Source: Baylisascaris procyonis (taxonomy: Eukaryota; Nematoda; Chromadorea; Rhabditida; Ascarididae). Taken from it: a DNA stretch of 64,000 bases. Position numbers and translations under genes: made by a program. Shown here piece after piece: positions 49,126 through 62,561 of this stretch. The notes under the pieces are model-generated. The model saw only the letters and a list, made by a program, of their open reading frames with translations. It made no database searches and was not told where the DNA came from. The stretch spans positions 1-64,000 of the forward strand of contig JAZARR010000039.1 in NCBI GenBank assembly GCA_037389465.1. Direction: 5' to 3'. Position 1 is the stretch's first letter. Each line of letters starts with the position of its first letter.

Positions 49126-50954
49126 ATGCATAACGGAATGAGCGTAAGATTGACCTCCAAGGCAATTTGCAAGATTCGTCAGGATATTATTCATCGTTTT
49201 ATGCTTTTCTATTTAGAAAATGAAAACTTTTATAATAAAATACGAGGTTTTTTCTTTGATGACTTGCTCCAAAAGTCCGAAGTAGCTTATTTCTTTTGTA
49301 TTTGCCAAAATATTTGATTGCAGGTTTTGGAAAATATTTCTGCTCATTTCAAAGTTGCAGTTGATGCAGCTAATGGGATCGTTCTTGGAGTTACCTTAAA
49401 CAGTACGTCAAAGGGACAGAAGTGAAGAAGTGGGGGTGTGGAGTTAAAATTGTCTTTGGCAGACAGTCTAGTGTGCAAGACAAAAAAAAGATCCAGCGTT
49501 CAGTCGAACGAGTTTTGATCGCAAAGATTTGTGTATTCATAATTGGCAGGGTGAGGCATCGCGCCGATATAGCAGCTAGTCAAAGAAATGATCGAAACTA
49601 CCTCCCAACTCTTACAGCACCATCTATAATATTCATATTACAAGCCAACCATTTTTTCACTGTTCAATTTACTGGTTTAATGAGCGAGACGTTTGAATGA
49701 TTAAGCTAACATAGTTTGAGATAACTGAAGTAATTCAGTATATCTGCCCTGTTAAACTCGCAACTTACAGGCACAAAAATGTCTTGGTTCAACGCCAAGC
49801 ACAACCTATATGCTCAAATCTCAGCAATCGTTCAATCGAATGGCCGAATCGACCGCATCCGAACTACAGACAGTTGGTGTAACAAAATTAGGTCGTTGAC
49901 CAACTATCGCTCAATGTGTAAAGGCATCAAGCGTTCTCAATTAGCTCACCATTCTGAGTTAGATCAAATTCACCTCGTGATTTGTTGTGGGCAATATTTT
50001 TGTTTAATACGAGTTCGAGTATGCAGCCACTTTGATTGCTTCAAGCGTTCGCTCGAGAAACGTGCGTCGACATTCCAAGTTGCTTCATCTCGCAAGCATA
50101 TGCTCACTCTGGCTCCCGGTGTAATGCAGCTTCCCAAAAACTACATTCAATCCTCATATCGTTTTTCGTGCCGTTCCACATTTTGCAAATATGACGTCAA
50201 ACACAAACGTCGCGCATCTGCCATATTTGCGAAATTCTCGTCCTGCGAAATTATACTTGCTTCTAACATCTTTCTTTTTCGATGAATTATTCCAACATCA
50301 TTCTTACATACTATTACAAAAACACTAATTCCAGGAAAGTAGTTAGTAATGCAAACATATGTCCAAAAGTGTTCAAGATACACAAGTGTTTTCGAATGTG
50401 GTATGAAAACAACCATGCTATGAGGTAAAATCTCTCATAGAAACAGCGTCCTCCTCAAATCCTTAGGAGAATCGCATTTCAAGGCAGACTGCAGCATAAA
50501 CCGAGTGTTCCCAATAAAATTTCTATCTTTTGCTGCAATATGTTTGTTGACCAATATCAATGAATGGTCCATTTTGCACGATTTTGTTGCACCTCTCGTT
50601 GTTTCTTGCTCGTTCAAATTCTAGCAGCCTTAGCTTAAACAATGTAATTTTCTTCTGTATTTAAACTATATTAGTGATGAAAGTCGTTGTAATCTGAATG
50701 GCTTGATCTGATAACAGACAGATGCTTTCAACAATAAGCTACCATCTTTTTCACCTTGTTTACTGGCATGACAATTTGGCTTTAAGAGTTGTCCTTAGCA
50801 ACTCGAAATTGTTTCACCAGTAACCATCATAAAGGTTTTGTTGAAATCAAGATCAAGCCTTCCATTGTCTAAGTGCCGTTTAAATTTATGTTACATATAA
50901 ATATGGCGGTTAATATTACGATGGGTTGTGCAACTAATTTACGGTTACGACAAG
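49126..50954. other. Region between SLC6 and the next gene model
   Basis: Includes the SLC6 3' UTR with AATAAA at 49234-49239, about 110 nt past the stop. A 168-codon plus-strand open frame (49779-50285) begins just after a TTACAG site at 49770, but I see no homology or consistent exon partner. It may be an undetected exon or chance. Confidence 0.4.
49234..49239 (+). terminator. Polyadenylation signal of SLC6 gene
   Basis: AATAAA about 110 nt downstream of the TAG stop at 49123-49125. Confidence 0.55.
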
Positions 50955-52287
50955 ATGCGCTTCGATTCAACGAGGACGAATGCTTCCACCGCAGCCAGCA
51001 TGTTCAACCACGTGCTCCACCACTGCAGTGCCTCTGAATTCGGTACTGCCGCTAAAGAAACGTTACAGACATCGATGATTGTGGATGGCGTTGGTAGCAT
51101 AGCTGAATGCCAGTGTTCATCGGCCCACCTTATGAAATACGATTGGCAGCCTTTCGCAACTTGTGAAGTGAAAGTAAGACGTCAGAAACAGTACAGACAG
51201 AGGGTCGCTTTCGATGATGGGAGTTGATGAAAGCATCTCTACTTCAGCATTCCTGGCATAGTTTATTTCGTTGCGCTGATTATCCGATATTTTCTAGGCG
51301 GCCATTCGTGTCATAAGGAGACCCGTTTTTGCATCGTTCATTGCTGTGAATATCGTGAGCGGCGTTTATTTGCTCAAGCAGAATACCGACTTTGACACTG
51401 TTCTAATGCCTGAACTGTGTTATATTTACATTGCAATAAACTATGCTGAACGTGTTGAGAAACACTCAAATAGCGCTGCACATCTAACTGCATTACGATC
51501 GGAGGAAAAAAATCCGTGGATTCCAGCAAAAGCAATCCTTTCCTTTATTTCTTTTTTCTTTATTTTGCTTCGAGTTCGTGAAAATGGCAAGTTGAATCTA
51601 TCCGAAACTTTTTCCAATCCAACTTCAGATAGCGTAAGCTTTGAAGACCTCGTTTGTCATCTTTGGTACACGCTGGGATCTGTTGATAGTGCCACTGAAA
51701 ATAAACGTCTCAATTTTTTGAGAAGAGGTTAGTCTGTTGTTTCCCTAATCTTATTCAATTACCGAATATCTTCCGTATTTTGCAAGCCACTAACCTCCTC
51801 CCCATCTTGGCTTCGCCCATGAGGATGAAGACACCAATATTTCCACCTCTGCGGACCACCTAACAAGCTAGGCGATTTTACTGAAAAATTTCCGATTTCT
51901 TTTCATGAATATTTTACCAAATATATCATACCGATTTTCTTTCAAGGAAGGGGGAAGCATATAATTTTTTGCACAACGAGTTCTGTCTAATACGTGAATT
52001 GAACCACTTTAATAACGTTAGCTGTCGCATAGTTGCTATGGATACTCAAGCTAAACGTGCATTTATTGGCTTGCTCTGGCGTATTCAATAGTGAATGGGC
52101 TAGATGCTATGTCTAGTGCACGTTGTTTCGTATGGCGCTTACAAGTTTCACGTGTTTCATGCGCTTTTCTTCGAAACCGTTTCGAAAAACTTGCTATCCA
52201 ATCAATCTTCTTACCTATTATTTAATTACCTCAGCTAGGGGGGAATATTTTATTGCTCGCATACATATCGCAAGAAGTACGCCATGA
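50955..52287 (+). CDS. Hypothetical protein, 3 exons
   Basis: Exons 50955-51173, 51298-51727 and 52235-52287 join in phase (0 then 1), with a GTAAGA donor, TTTCTAG acceptor, GTTAGT donor and CCTCAG acceptor: 233 codons, ATG to TGA. The 430-nt middle exon is fully open. Two segments are hydrophobic enough for membrane spans (VFASFIAVNIVSGVYLL and AILSFISFFFILLRV), separated by a charged part with LCYIYIAINYAERVEKH. The C-terminal part (SFEDLVCHLWYTLGSV) looks structured. I do not recognise the family. The first exon is open upstream of the chosen ATG only back to about 50905, so the start is plausible but not certain. It sits on the same strand as its neighbours, 309 bp ahead of the FBF1 start. 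Confidence 0.45.
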
Positions 52288-52596
52288 AATTCTGAAAGTG
52301 TTCATTAAGCTTATAACGTTAAAAATTTTAAAGAAATGTCTCATAGAAGGGGAACGTGTTTTCGAGGTTTTAGTCTTTAAACTATTTTTGCAAGCTTCTT
52401 CCATTTATTCGAGAAATGCCAAAACCCGCATGCCGTTTATCGTCGACTTTTGCGGAAACAATCTATTCCTACATTTTCAATGCCGATTTAGTAAAAGCTT
52501 CGGAATGTTTGTTATGTGTTATAATTTTAAGTCGTTCTTCAATAGAAAAGACATTATTTAGTCACGATGATGTATGTGGAGTAAGGTTTCATTCTG
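52288..52596. other. Gap before FBF1-like gene
   Basis: 309 bp between the unknown gene's stop and the FBF1 ATG. An open frame here (52416-52604) overlaps the FBF1 start in another frame and is probably chance. The gap should contain a poly(A) site and either a promoter or a trans-splice acceptor. Confidence 0.4.
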
Positions 52597-55500
52597 ATGG
52601 CTGACAGCGATTCCGAAGGGATTGACAACCTCCTTGGGGTGAGTGTAATCACTGTTTGTGCTATTCGTTTCACTTTTTAATTTTATGTGGCATGCGCTCG
52701 GTCTTGAATTACAATTTATGCTTGTGGATAATGCCCTTTTTCCAAGGACAAAGAATTTGGAGACGAAGAGAGCGAGTGGGCATCATTTAGAGGCTTTGAA
52801 GATCAGAAATGTTGCAGTGTGAGAGCAAGACGCTAGATCCTACCTTTCCCGATGTTCAGAGTTTACCTTCTTTCCCTTACAACTTTGAATATAATTTTCT
52901 GCCCGAAATCTGCAAATCACCTGTGCTCGTTGTCCTCCCCTTTGGTAGACAGACTATCGACGAAAAATACAATTTCAAAGTTATCAAAATCCTCACACTT
53001 TAAAGTTGGGAATTCTATTTTCTTGATCTGCTTGCTGAAGAAACAGAACCTTCATACATACTGTTGATTGGACTCTGTTTTGCTAACTATCCGCAAACCT
53101 TAAAGATTATATCAAATTTTAAAGACGAATTTTTTTGTGCTGAGTTAAAAAAAATGAACGGTCAGGATATCGACGAATTGGATGACGAGCTTTTTGGAAA
53201 GAAGAAGAAATCACCAGCGAAGAAGCGATTCGGTAACCTCGATGATCTCTTCACAAGCAATAAAGAAGTCAGTCTCTTTTTTGTGGCCTAAGAAGATATT
53301 AATGGCATTTAGTTTTTACCCGAATAAGCGTAAAATTTTTACTTGGAGGAAGCCCGGGCAAAGGAGCCTCAAGATAACGCAAACTCCACAAGTGAAAGAA
53401 GAGACAATAGATCATCTTGGGCAATGGAGATAGGTCATTTAGAATTTTTCTCCCCTTTTCCCTCTACGAATGAAGGAGAGTAGAACATGTAATCGAAAGA
53501 TTTCTGCACGCTCTCCTCCCCTTCTCGCTCTTCTAGCCCACGACTGTTCATTCCCGTTCACTGCATCAAGGTTTGTATTTGCAATATTCGAAATAGAGGC
53601 CTATTCAAAATGATATGGGAACGTCGACTTCCAGAGGAATAAAATGGCTATGAGTAAAGAGGTTTTAGTGAACAACTAAGAATGAATTAGTTGTGGTTCC
53701 TTTTTGTATCATTATCGTACTAAGCGTAAACCCCTACTGTAGTTATTGCATCATACGAGGCGCCCATTATTTCGACGACGAATGTCTGAATGTGCAATAC
53801 GTAGATATTGAGAAAACATGCCTCATGAATTAGTGAAACAGAATAACCAGCCATCCTTATTGTGAAGTTACAGTATAGAAGTAACTTCGCCTCTACTTTC
53901 GGCAACAAGTACTCGTGAATAACAGTGAAAATGACCTTCTTTCATATGTTTGAAACTTCAAATAATTTTTAAAGCAAATAGCTTTGTTTTAAATAGAAAA
54001 TCGGTTCTTTAATTGTCTCTAAATTGATTGTTATGAGGTTTATCAACTCCAATATACGTTCTAGTCAACCATACAAATGATCTTTTCATGATAAAGCAGT
54101 TCAGAGACAGAGATATCGTGTTCTTCACGAATCTAACCATTTTCAGCAATCCCGTCCAAAGCGAAACTTGAATGATCTTTTATCATCAGCGAGCAAAAAG
54201 ACGGCCGTTTCCTTCCTCGACGAGCAACCACCTCTGACTGCAAAGCGGGTAAAGCTATCTGAAGATCATTTTATTATTACTATCATTATAACTCGTTGTT
54301 ATTCATTATTATTATTTATTTTCGAAAAAATCCTGTGCATAGCGTTTGTTAGTATAGTTAGATGAATGGAACAAATGTTTTCTGATAAGACAAATAGAAG
54401 TTTTGTTTTTTGATTTCCTTTAGTTCTTATATCCAAGAAAAAACAAACAGTCTTACAGTGGTAAAGTTTTTGCGTGCAAAAATGCAGCCGTTTTTGCTCT
54501 CTGAAGATGCAACGTCGAGCATATAGTTAAGTATACATTTTGCTTTCTTTGTCATTTTTCTTTGTGACCAAATGGTGTTTTTTGATCGACTATAAGATTT
54601 AATCATAAATTTCCAAGATTTTCATTCCCAGGAAAAGGTTTTTCTTGATATGTATACGATCCTGGTAGCATCACAGAAATTCTCGTAATGGCTATCGAGA
54701 ATTTCAGTCCATTCCGAATAGGATACTAAGTGATAGTAAATCATTTTAAAGCCGTCATGTCCTTTTGTGATACGTTTAATAACATTTCAGAAAGAAGACC
54801 GCAAAACTGCTTCAGAAGGCGTTTCTTCCGGTGCAGACGAATCCATAAAAGTTCCTTCGAGCGAGACCGATGTCAGGTAGCAATAGAAAGAATGCATCGC
54901 ATTTTTTCCCTATTCTATTTTAATGTTTCGGCGAAGGCAAACTTATTTGGGCATTTATTTCAGTGTAGATACAGAAAAACGATCGTTTCGAAAAAGCTAC
55001 TGTAGAATTGATGCAAATATTTCGATGTCAGAACTCATAGATAAGGAATATATTATCTGAACGGTTCAGCTTAGGAATAGGATAGATGCGGCCACAGAAT
55101 GTGCGCATAACCTCAAAGCTCTTCCCAGAGAAAAAGCTGATTTCCTGTTGTTCAGCGCAACTGTAATATATAACGAAGGTTCAAGTGAGGCCTCCCATCT
55201 TTAATATTGTATTGTGCATTACAGTTGATTCTTTAGATCACATGGCACGAAATATCCTACATGACTCCTTTAATAAGTTAGGTGCTGAAAGCTAAAGGAT
55301 TTTTTGCAAAATTTGAATGCGGTTTTAACCACCAAAATAAGGTCTCTGACTTTGGCCTTGCAGTTTACCAATCTACAATGCCATCTGCGAGACTTTAATT
55401 AAAGATTTGAGCCATAAGTAGTCCCTTCACCCGTTCAGAGCATCTTTTTCCATTAAATTGAGCATCTCTGTTTCATGGGAATGTTTGTATGAAAGAAGAC

Positions 55501-58500
55501 GTTTTCAAAGGGCGTAGTCACGCCTTTCCTTTGAGCTTTCGTTCCTCATGAATCGCTGGCGCAATCTACTACTGAGGAAAATAAGCTCTTCAGGAAATGA
55601 CAGAAAATATTTCATTCAGCAGCTAAGCAATTTGATTTTTCGGTAGTTCGACATCGTCTGAAATTATCAAAGAGATATGATTTAAAAGCAGCTCGCATCT
55701 CATAGATATCCCAACTTTCAAGAATGTTTCCAGGCGGGCAGCCACAAGCATCCGTTCCTCTATGCTCGAGCAGCCAGCAACAAGTGTGTTGCCGAAGCCA
55801 AGTGCCAATGTGGACGATTTATTCGGACCACTGCAACGGTATATTTTCGCGCAAAAGTTATTTTCTTCTACGAAATTCCATAATCTTAACGCCTTTTTTA
55901 TGTTATTTTATGCGGAATTTCAATTTCCGCACGACACATTTGCGAAACGTTTTGCAACATTTCTCTATAAAGAGCCCAGCAAACAACACGGAACTGTCAG
56001 CGTCGAAAGTTTAGGGCAGAAAATGCGCAAGAAATTTGCCTCACAATATTTGGGATTGTTTGCACGCTCATTATCTCATAGCAAATATTTTCCATTTGTG
56101 ACTCACATATATTATGCTTCAAATACCACTTGAGGAAGTTTCTGATCGTGCTGCTTGGCCGGATATAATAATGTGTACCATTTATTTTAACATTCGAAGA
56201 AAGAAATGAGCCGAGATGCTGCCATTCTTGGCGTCTTTCCTTATTAACAGTTTTATCGTTTATCTATGTCTAATCGAACAGCCAACACTGATGACGTTCA
56301 TTGGAGAGAATCACTTGTGAAGGCACAAATGACACTGTTTAACACTGATAGCCTTTGGGATATTGTACGTCCATTGAAACATAGCAATTTTGTCATAATC
56401 CTTCTAATCTTGTAGGCGTTCTGGGATGCCACGATCACGAACGACTCCTAGCTTACTTGGTTCCGGGCAGGATCACACCACAGCTCCGGAGCTGAAGCAA
56501 CCGGTGCGTTCTTCAGACGATCTACCTTTCCTTCTATCGAATGGTGCAGCCCCTCAGGAAGGAACCTCTGCTGGTCACGACATCGCATTTCGCGGCTATG
56601 ATCGCGTACAAAGGCACTTTGACACTTTCTTTCGTTTATTGTCAATGATGCTCGTACTGCCACACGAAGTGTTGTCTTTGTGCCAACTAAAGCATCGTAT
56701 ACGAATCACTAGACTTTATTTGCAATTTTTTTAACATTGGATTTATTACTCGTTGTTATTTTTCGCCGTCGCAGAATATGATAGCAGCCACGAGCTACCT
56801 ATGCCTACCTTAGCATTTAGCAAAAAATAATGTGTTACTTTTGTTGAATGTTACTTGAAATAACTGTACGGTTAAAAATTGTTGATTTAAGGCTTGAAAA
56901 TGAAATTGATTGTCTCAATCGAGAAATCGATGAGTTGAAACGACGAAAAAAGGAAGATGAAGAAGAAATAATCAACGAATGGAAACAAAAGATGAGCAAA
57001 AAACAACGTGAATATGAGGATGCGATCGATGAGTTGCAAAAGAATCATCGGTATTTATCTTATTACCTTCTTTCTTCACTTATAAATCTCTACAATTTCG
57101 AGACATAGTAAATTCTCTTTATTTATTGATGCATTTTAAATGCTTCAACAGATTGGTAATGATTGAAAAGTTTTGAAGTATCACTTATTCCCAAAAAATT
57201 TTAGATTACTTAAATGAGCAGTTCTTTCCTTTTTCAGGAAAATGAATGCCTTTCACACGAGTCTTTTTTTTTAATGACAGATTGCAAACGCTTTAATTCT
57301 TGAGAACTTTGAGAATGCAGAACAAAATTCAACAAAAAACACTTTATGGCATTACTCTTCAGATTTGCGTTAAGTTCACTTTCGAGCATATTCAACGCCA
57401 TCGCCTATAATCGTCGTTGCGTTAATGTAATCAGTATCTGAGGAAATCCTTCACACTAGATTTCAGTTGCATTGGTATCTAATGAAACCATTCATTTTTA
57501 AGGTTCACTTTATTTGGTAAAATGAAAGGTATTTAATCCTAATCATGGCGATTTCTAGATATTCCTTTCATGATAAATGGTATTTCGGTAAAAGTTATTG
57601 TGCCTGTGATAAATCCATCTTTCAGTAAGGCGATCGATCGTCTCAGCGACGAATTCGCAACTACAAGCGAACACTTAACACAAAACCTGCAGCGACAAAT
57701 CGAAGCTATGGGCTTCGTGCAGCAAGAGTCAAGGTATTACTCTATTATCCCGCTAATCATGGGCTTTCTAAGTGACATTCTTATCATAAACCAACGGTGT
57801 TCATTGTAACGTTCCACTCTTGCGAAGGAAAGATCTCTCCGACTTTGTTATGACAAATCTCTTCTGAGGCGAATTTTTCGAAGTCTTAGTGCATGACTTT
57901 ATTCGAATCAGTCATATCTTAGAATGTTTTCAGGAAGCATGAGGTTTTCCTCTCAGAGGTGGAAAGCTTAACCGAGCGGATAAAGGAGATTGCATCTGAG
58001 ATGAAAGCGCTTAACGAAAAAACTGCTGCTGATCGACAAGCAGCCGCTGCTATAAAGGAAGAGCAACTTCTGAGCAGAGAGCAAAGGTAAGATTTTTAAG
58101 TAACTTGCTCACTGCTCTTGCTATTCTCTCTTCATCCTCCTCGCTCCCTTCCACATCTCTCATACTATAAGCTAGAAACCTCATCATGCCTGTATCATTC
58201 TGGCCTGTAAGCACCGCCATATTCTTCCACTGTGACCTTCTATGCAAGAGAATTTTACGCTAACCGTTAAAAACACAATATTTCTGTAAGAGAAATTTTT
58301 GAAAGCAGGTTGCAGAAGAGGAAATTTGTCGATTTTTTTCGCACACCAGCCGTTTCTTTTATTTTGTCTTGATAGCACCACTTCGAAGTTGTGCGGTATT
58401 TTTTCTAGCAATTTGACCAGGAAGTGGACACAACAAAATACGATCAACAAAATACACTAAGTTTGCAGGCTTGAGAAAAGTTCCTGTCCTTTAACAACCT

Positions 58501-61500
58501 TAGGCGTCTGCATGCTGAACGCATGGCCTCTTTTCCAGGCAAGCATTTTTAACGGAGGGTTCGAGTTGATCGCTGAAAAGATATTTTTGTCCTCTTGCCA
58601 CTGTCGGACATTTGCGCCAAAGGCACTTGCACTAGGGAATCAATACCTATAGCTTAAACGTCATATCACTACAGCCACTATACATAGGATTCTTGATAAA
58701 CGTTGTAAAAACAAATAAAGCGCCCAGTCTATTTTATCCTTTTCTTCGAGTATTTCAGATTGGAAAAAGAGGAAGAAAAGCTCAGAGAGGAAAGGAAGGT
58801 AGTGGATGCGCTGAATGCTAAATTGCAATCAATATATGAGCGAAGCGAGGAAGAAATTCTTAAGGTAATTCGACTTTTACGATTATTTCTGTTTTGCATT
58901 AATTCCGGAAGTTTAAATACAAGTATACAATAAGTAGGCTTCATTCACTAGAATTTGACGCTTGCATTGATTGTAATCCAACCGGGTATTGATTGATAAG
59001 GCAGTGTTCATCGTTGTAGTTCTAAGTCACTGAAAATTTGCCAATAACTTTTCCTCACAAAAATTAAGACTGAGAAGAAATCTAAAATGTATAGGATAAA
59101 ATTACACGATCATGAAAAACTTTAATTTATTTTCGAATGTTTGTATAACTGCAAAAGTATAAAAGCATCGATGGTCTTTCGAATCTTTGCTAAGTTCAAA
59201 CCCCATTTCATCAATATCGATTTAGTGCTATAAATCAATGCTTTCAAAGAAAGCTCTCATCAAAGAAAGTTCATAGAACTGACGTTACACAGTACTTGGG
59301 GTCTCGTAACACTCCATCATTCAAAGTGCTAGAGGTTATAGGAGTTTTGCTTCTTCTAGTTGCCATACAGATCTTTAGCAACGCTGCATATTTCCTTATG
59401 TAAACTCAGTTGGGCGAAAGGGATTCAGAAGAGTTTTTCAGGAGAAGTGGCAACTACGCGATGAACGCAATCGACTGAACGCTGAGAAGAGCGCATTTAA
59501 AGAGGATCAGAAATACATTTTGGACGTTATTGAGCGGCAGAAAATTGAAACAGAAGCAGCAAGGGTTCATTCAAGAATCATCTTTTCACAATGAAATTTA
59601 CTTTTCTTGAGTGCGCAATTTATTTGCGGCAAAACTTTCACACTCGGCTTTTCCTCTAGTTTATTTCTCTTGCAGTTCAAGATCCCATTATGCTTCGTTT
59701 TTCCATCCTTTATATCTTTTAAATCCTTCATGCCTGCAAAATTTTCAAAATTTACTTATGCAGACTATCATCATCAGGGTTTCCCTCATCGTTTTATAAG
59801 TATGGTCCTCTCCTCGTAAAATTCCTTTCGAATCAAGTCACTTGTAACTCTGTTCTTTGTGGCATTTAACCTCTCTTTTTTTGTATTTGCCTGAACACTG
59901 TGGCAATTTTTGTTATCTTTCGTTTTCTCGATGTAGTAAACGTTCTCATAAGGTATCAACTAAACGGGAGTGATGTAGTGCAATATTTCTCCAAAGTGAA
60001 TGTAAGCAAATAAGCGTTATTTATAGAAGGCATTTCTAAACGAGCAACACGACTTGCTGGTACGTATGTTCTCGGAGAAAGCTGCATTCGACGAAGAGAA
60101 GAACGCTTTCATCATTCAACGAGATAGCGATATTGCGCGACTTAAAGCGGAAGCAGAGTTCCTCGAAGAGAAAATCAAGCAAGTGAGTTTTGGCAGGATA
60201 AAAATATTACATTTCGCAGGATGGCTTCTTCGTTGAGTGAGGCGCCGATTCGATGACACCTTTCTACATTCTGGTCGAAGCGTGACGTGCACCTCACCAC
60301 AATATCGTGGTGTTACTAGTGATATAACCTTGCAATTTAAAAGAGTACCTCTGTGGTAGATCGCACGAGATTTTCTTTTCAAATATAGCCAAAGCCATAG
60401 TTAGAACCACTGTCTGCATTCGACGCAGGTTTTGAAGCATTTATAGAACGCTATTCAATAAGTCAAAACTGTTCCAACTCCCCGCTCATATATGGTTTTA
60501 AAATTTCAATTTCTACTCGAGAACTCTTTAGTTCACTTAGTGAGACCACCTTCAAATATCTTGCAGGCATAAATGGCTTTCCATGTTCGTAAAAAGAGCC
60601 CTCAAGAAAGAAAACCCGAGTAGTGTAGCAATGAAAGAAATAGGATTTAATTCAAATTTGACATGGAGTCTTACAGAGATACGGATTATGATTGTTTAGT
60701 TCCGTCAGGACACCCCTTCCGGGTCGAGAGTTTCGGATAGTCATAGAGATACGCACACAGACACACCTATATATTTATAAAGGCTAAATTTGTGAAAGCG
60801 TTGAGACGAAGCTGAGAAAAAACAATGAAAGCGAATTTGCAGGTGGAGGATGCGGAAAAACTGATGATCGCTTCGCAACAGACCTATCAGTCGAAATACC
60901 GTAAGGTACATTCACGTTGACTTTGAAATCGCTTCTATGGAAAATTTTGTTTCCGACAACTGCAACCGATGAAAACTGGCTTAGTGCAGCCACAATACGT
61001 ATTGAACAACTCATGAATATAATTACGTCTCAGTGGGATAGGTTAAAGCCTTCCGATTTGATGAGATACCAATGGTATACATGTGGTTCTGTCGTTTCTG
61101 CCGCCCTCTACAATCAACAGCTTAGCGAAATACCTCCTACATCTCTCTGTATCGACAGCTTATTTCACCTGACTACCACAAATATGGACCGGTGATGGGT
61201 AAACGACCAGGTTTTCGGTAGTTGTGCAATACTTCTCTCAATAGCGCTAAAAAAAGCTCACCGTGTAGCACCGCACTGTATTCATGCGCATACACGGCCA
61301 TACCGTACCATACCTCACACGTGGCAAAAAAAAGTTGCCGCCAGACTGCGCCACCCAAACCTGCACCATACCGTACCAAAGTAACACACACGAAGGTACG
61401 ATCGGTATGCTTACTTTCAGTATCACATCCATCATTGGTATGGTAAAGCGCAAACTCGTTTGGATTATTGCTAGCCTTTGATCGTCGCGGTTTTCCATGT

Positions 61501-62561
61501 TTCTTCTTGCTGATAGTTAAGTCCAGACTGCATATACTCTTCATCTAGTCTGCAATACGCCGTTCTATGCCAACAAATGTGACACTGAATAATTCACTCA
61601 GTCGAAATGCACAAGTACCTATTCGGGATAGCCGCATCTAAACATCGTACTGCGAAATGAGAAACAGTTATGTTTGCAGCTTGCCGAATTGGAGCAGACG
61701 TTGATTGACGAATGCGTTGAGTTGCAGCAATGCAGGAGTGAGATTGAAGCATCATTGGTCGGCAGAGTTTCTTCAGCTAATGAGGTAGCTCTTTTCAAAG
61801 TAAAAACAGTACTGCTCGTTGTTCTTAATACATCTCAGTCTCAGCCTTCAGTTTGCGTTTCACTTCATGCTTTAGTCGTTTACAAGGAAAATACTTATAT
61901 ACATCTCTCTTCGGTGTCGTCAGTTTAACTCTCCAAACATCACGGAATTGTTGTAAAAAGTGGATTTTATCCAATAAGTGCGTGTTTGCAGACAAGGTGG
62001 GCCGCCGAGCAGAAGCCATTCGACCGGAGCCTTCCTGAAGTGGTCGCCGATCCGTTCATCGACACAAAATCGAATCAGAGGTTACTTTTACCACCCAAAA
62101 ACAATATTCCTGAGGATGAAAAAAATTGCTCTGAGTACATTGCAGCCTTTCCACGCAACTACCTCATCCCACAAGACAAAAAAAGCACGGCATATCCCTC
62201 TTCATGTACAAAAAAGGGTCACCTGCGAAATACTTCCATTTATATATAATATAAAAATATCCCTTCCTAGTAAGAAACGATATGAGAACATTACTTTAAC
62301 TAAAAAGAAACTGTGAAATATTTGCTTCTTGCAAAAAAAAAGAATTGCTCCAGAATATTCCCTTTCACGAAAGATTGTCTTTGATAGTTAAAGCACAAGA
62401 TGTTTATATAATAAACAACTTCTTTTTTTTTCATAAAACAAAAGGAGTGGATGAAATTGATTTGCAGGAATGAAGACGTTCGAACAGTTCTAAAGATACA
62501 TGCGGATATGCTCGATCGGTATTCGCCGAATGTTAACAATAAAACGGGCAACATGAATTAG
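52597..62561 (+). CDS. FBF1/DYF-19-like ciliary transition-fibre coiled-coil protein
   Basis: FBF1 (DYF-19 in C. elegans) sits on the transition fibres at the ciliary base and admits intraflagellar transport particles. Exons: 52597-52638, 52747-52818, 53145-53267, 54147-54248, 54791-54876, 55734-55838, 56416-56613, 56892-57050, 57626-57733, 57934-58086, 58759-58864, 59442-59564, 60027-60182, 60843-60905, 61680-61784, 61992-62080 and 62468-62561, all in phase: 627 residues. The acidic N-terminus has repeated short modules (DELDDELFGKKKKSPAKK, NLNDLLSS, NVDDLFGPL) matching FBF1's DLDDMEADLLG and DELLG type. From about residue 243 to 567 it is almost all heptad coiled coil. C-terminal matches: EDAEKLMIASQQTYQSKY, SLVGRV and TRWAAEQ. 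The exon 7/8 junction needs a GC donor at 56614. The exact acceptor of exon 3 is uncertain (53145 or 53166, same frame). In nematodes this would act in ciliated sensory neurons. Confidence 0.85.

Noticed and set aside
61173..61544. 123-codon minus-strand frame in a late FBF1 intron
   Set aside because: Overlaps repeated CCATACCGTACCA-type sequence, has no motif and lies in an intron between well-supported exons.
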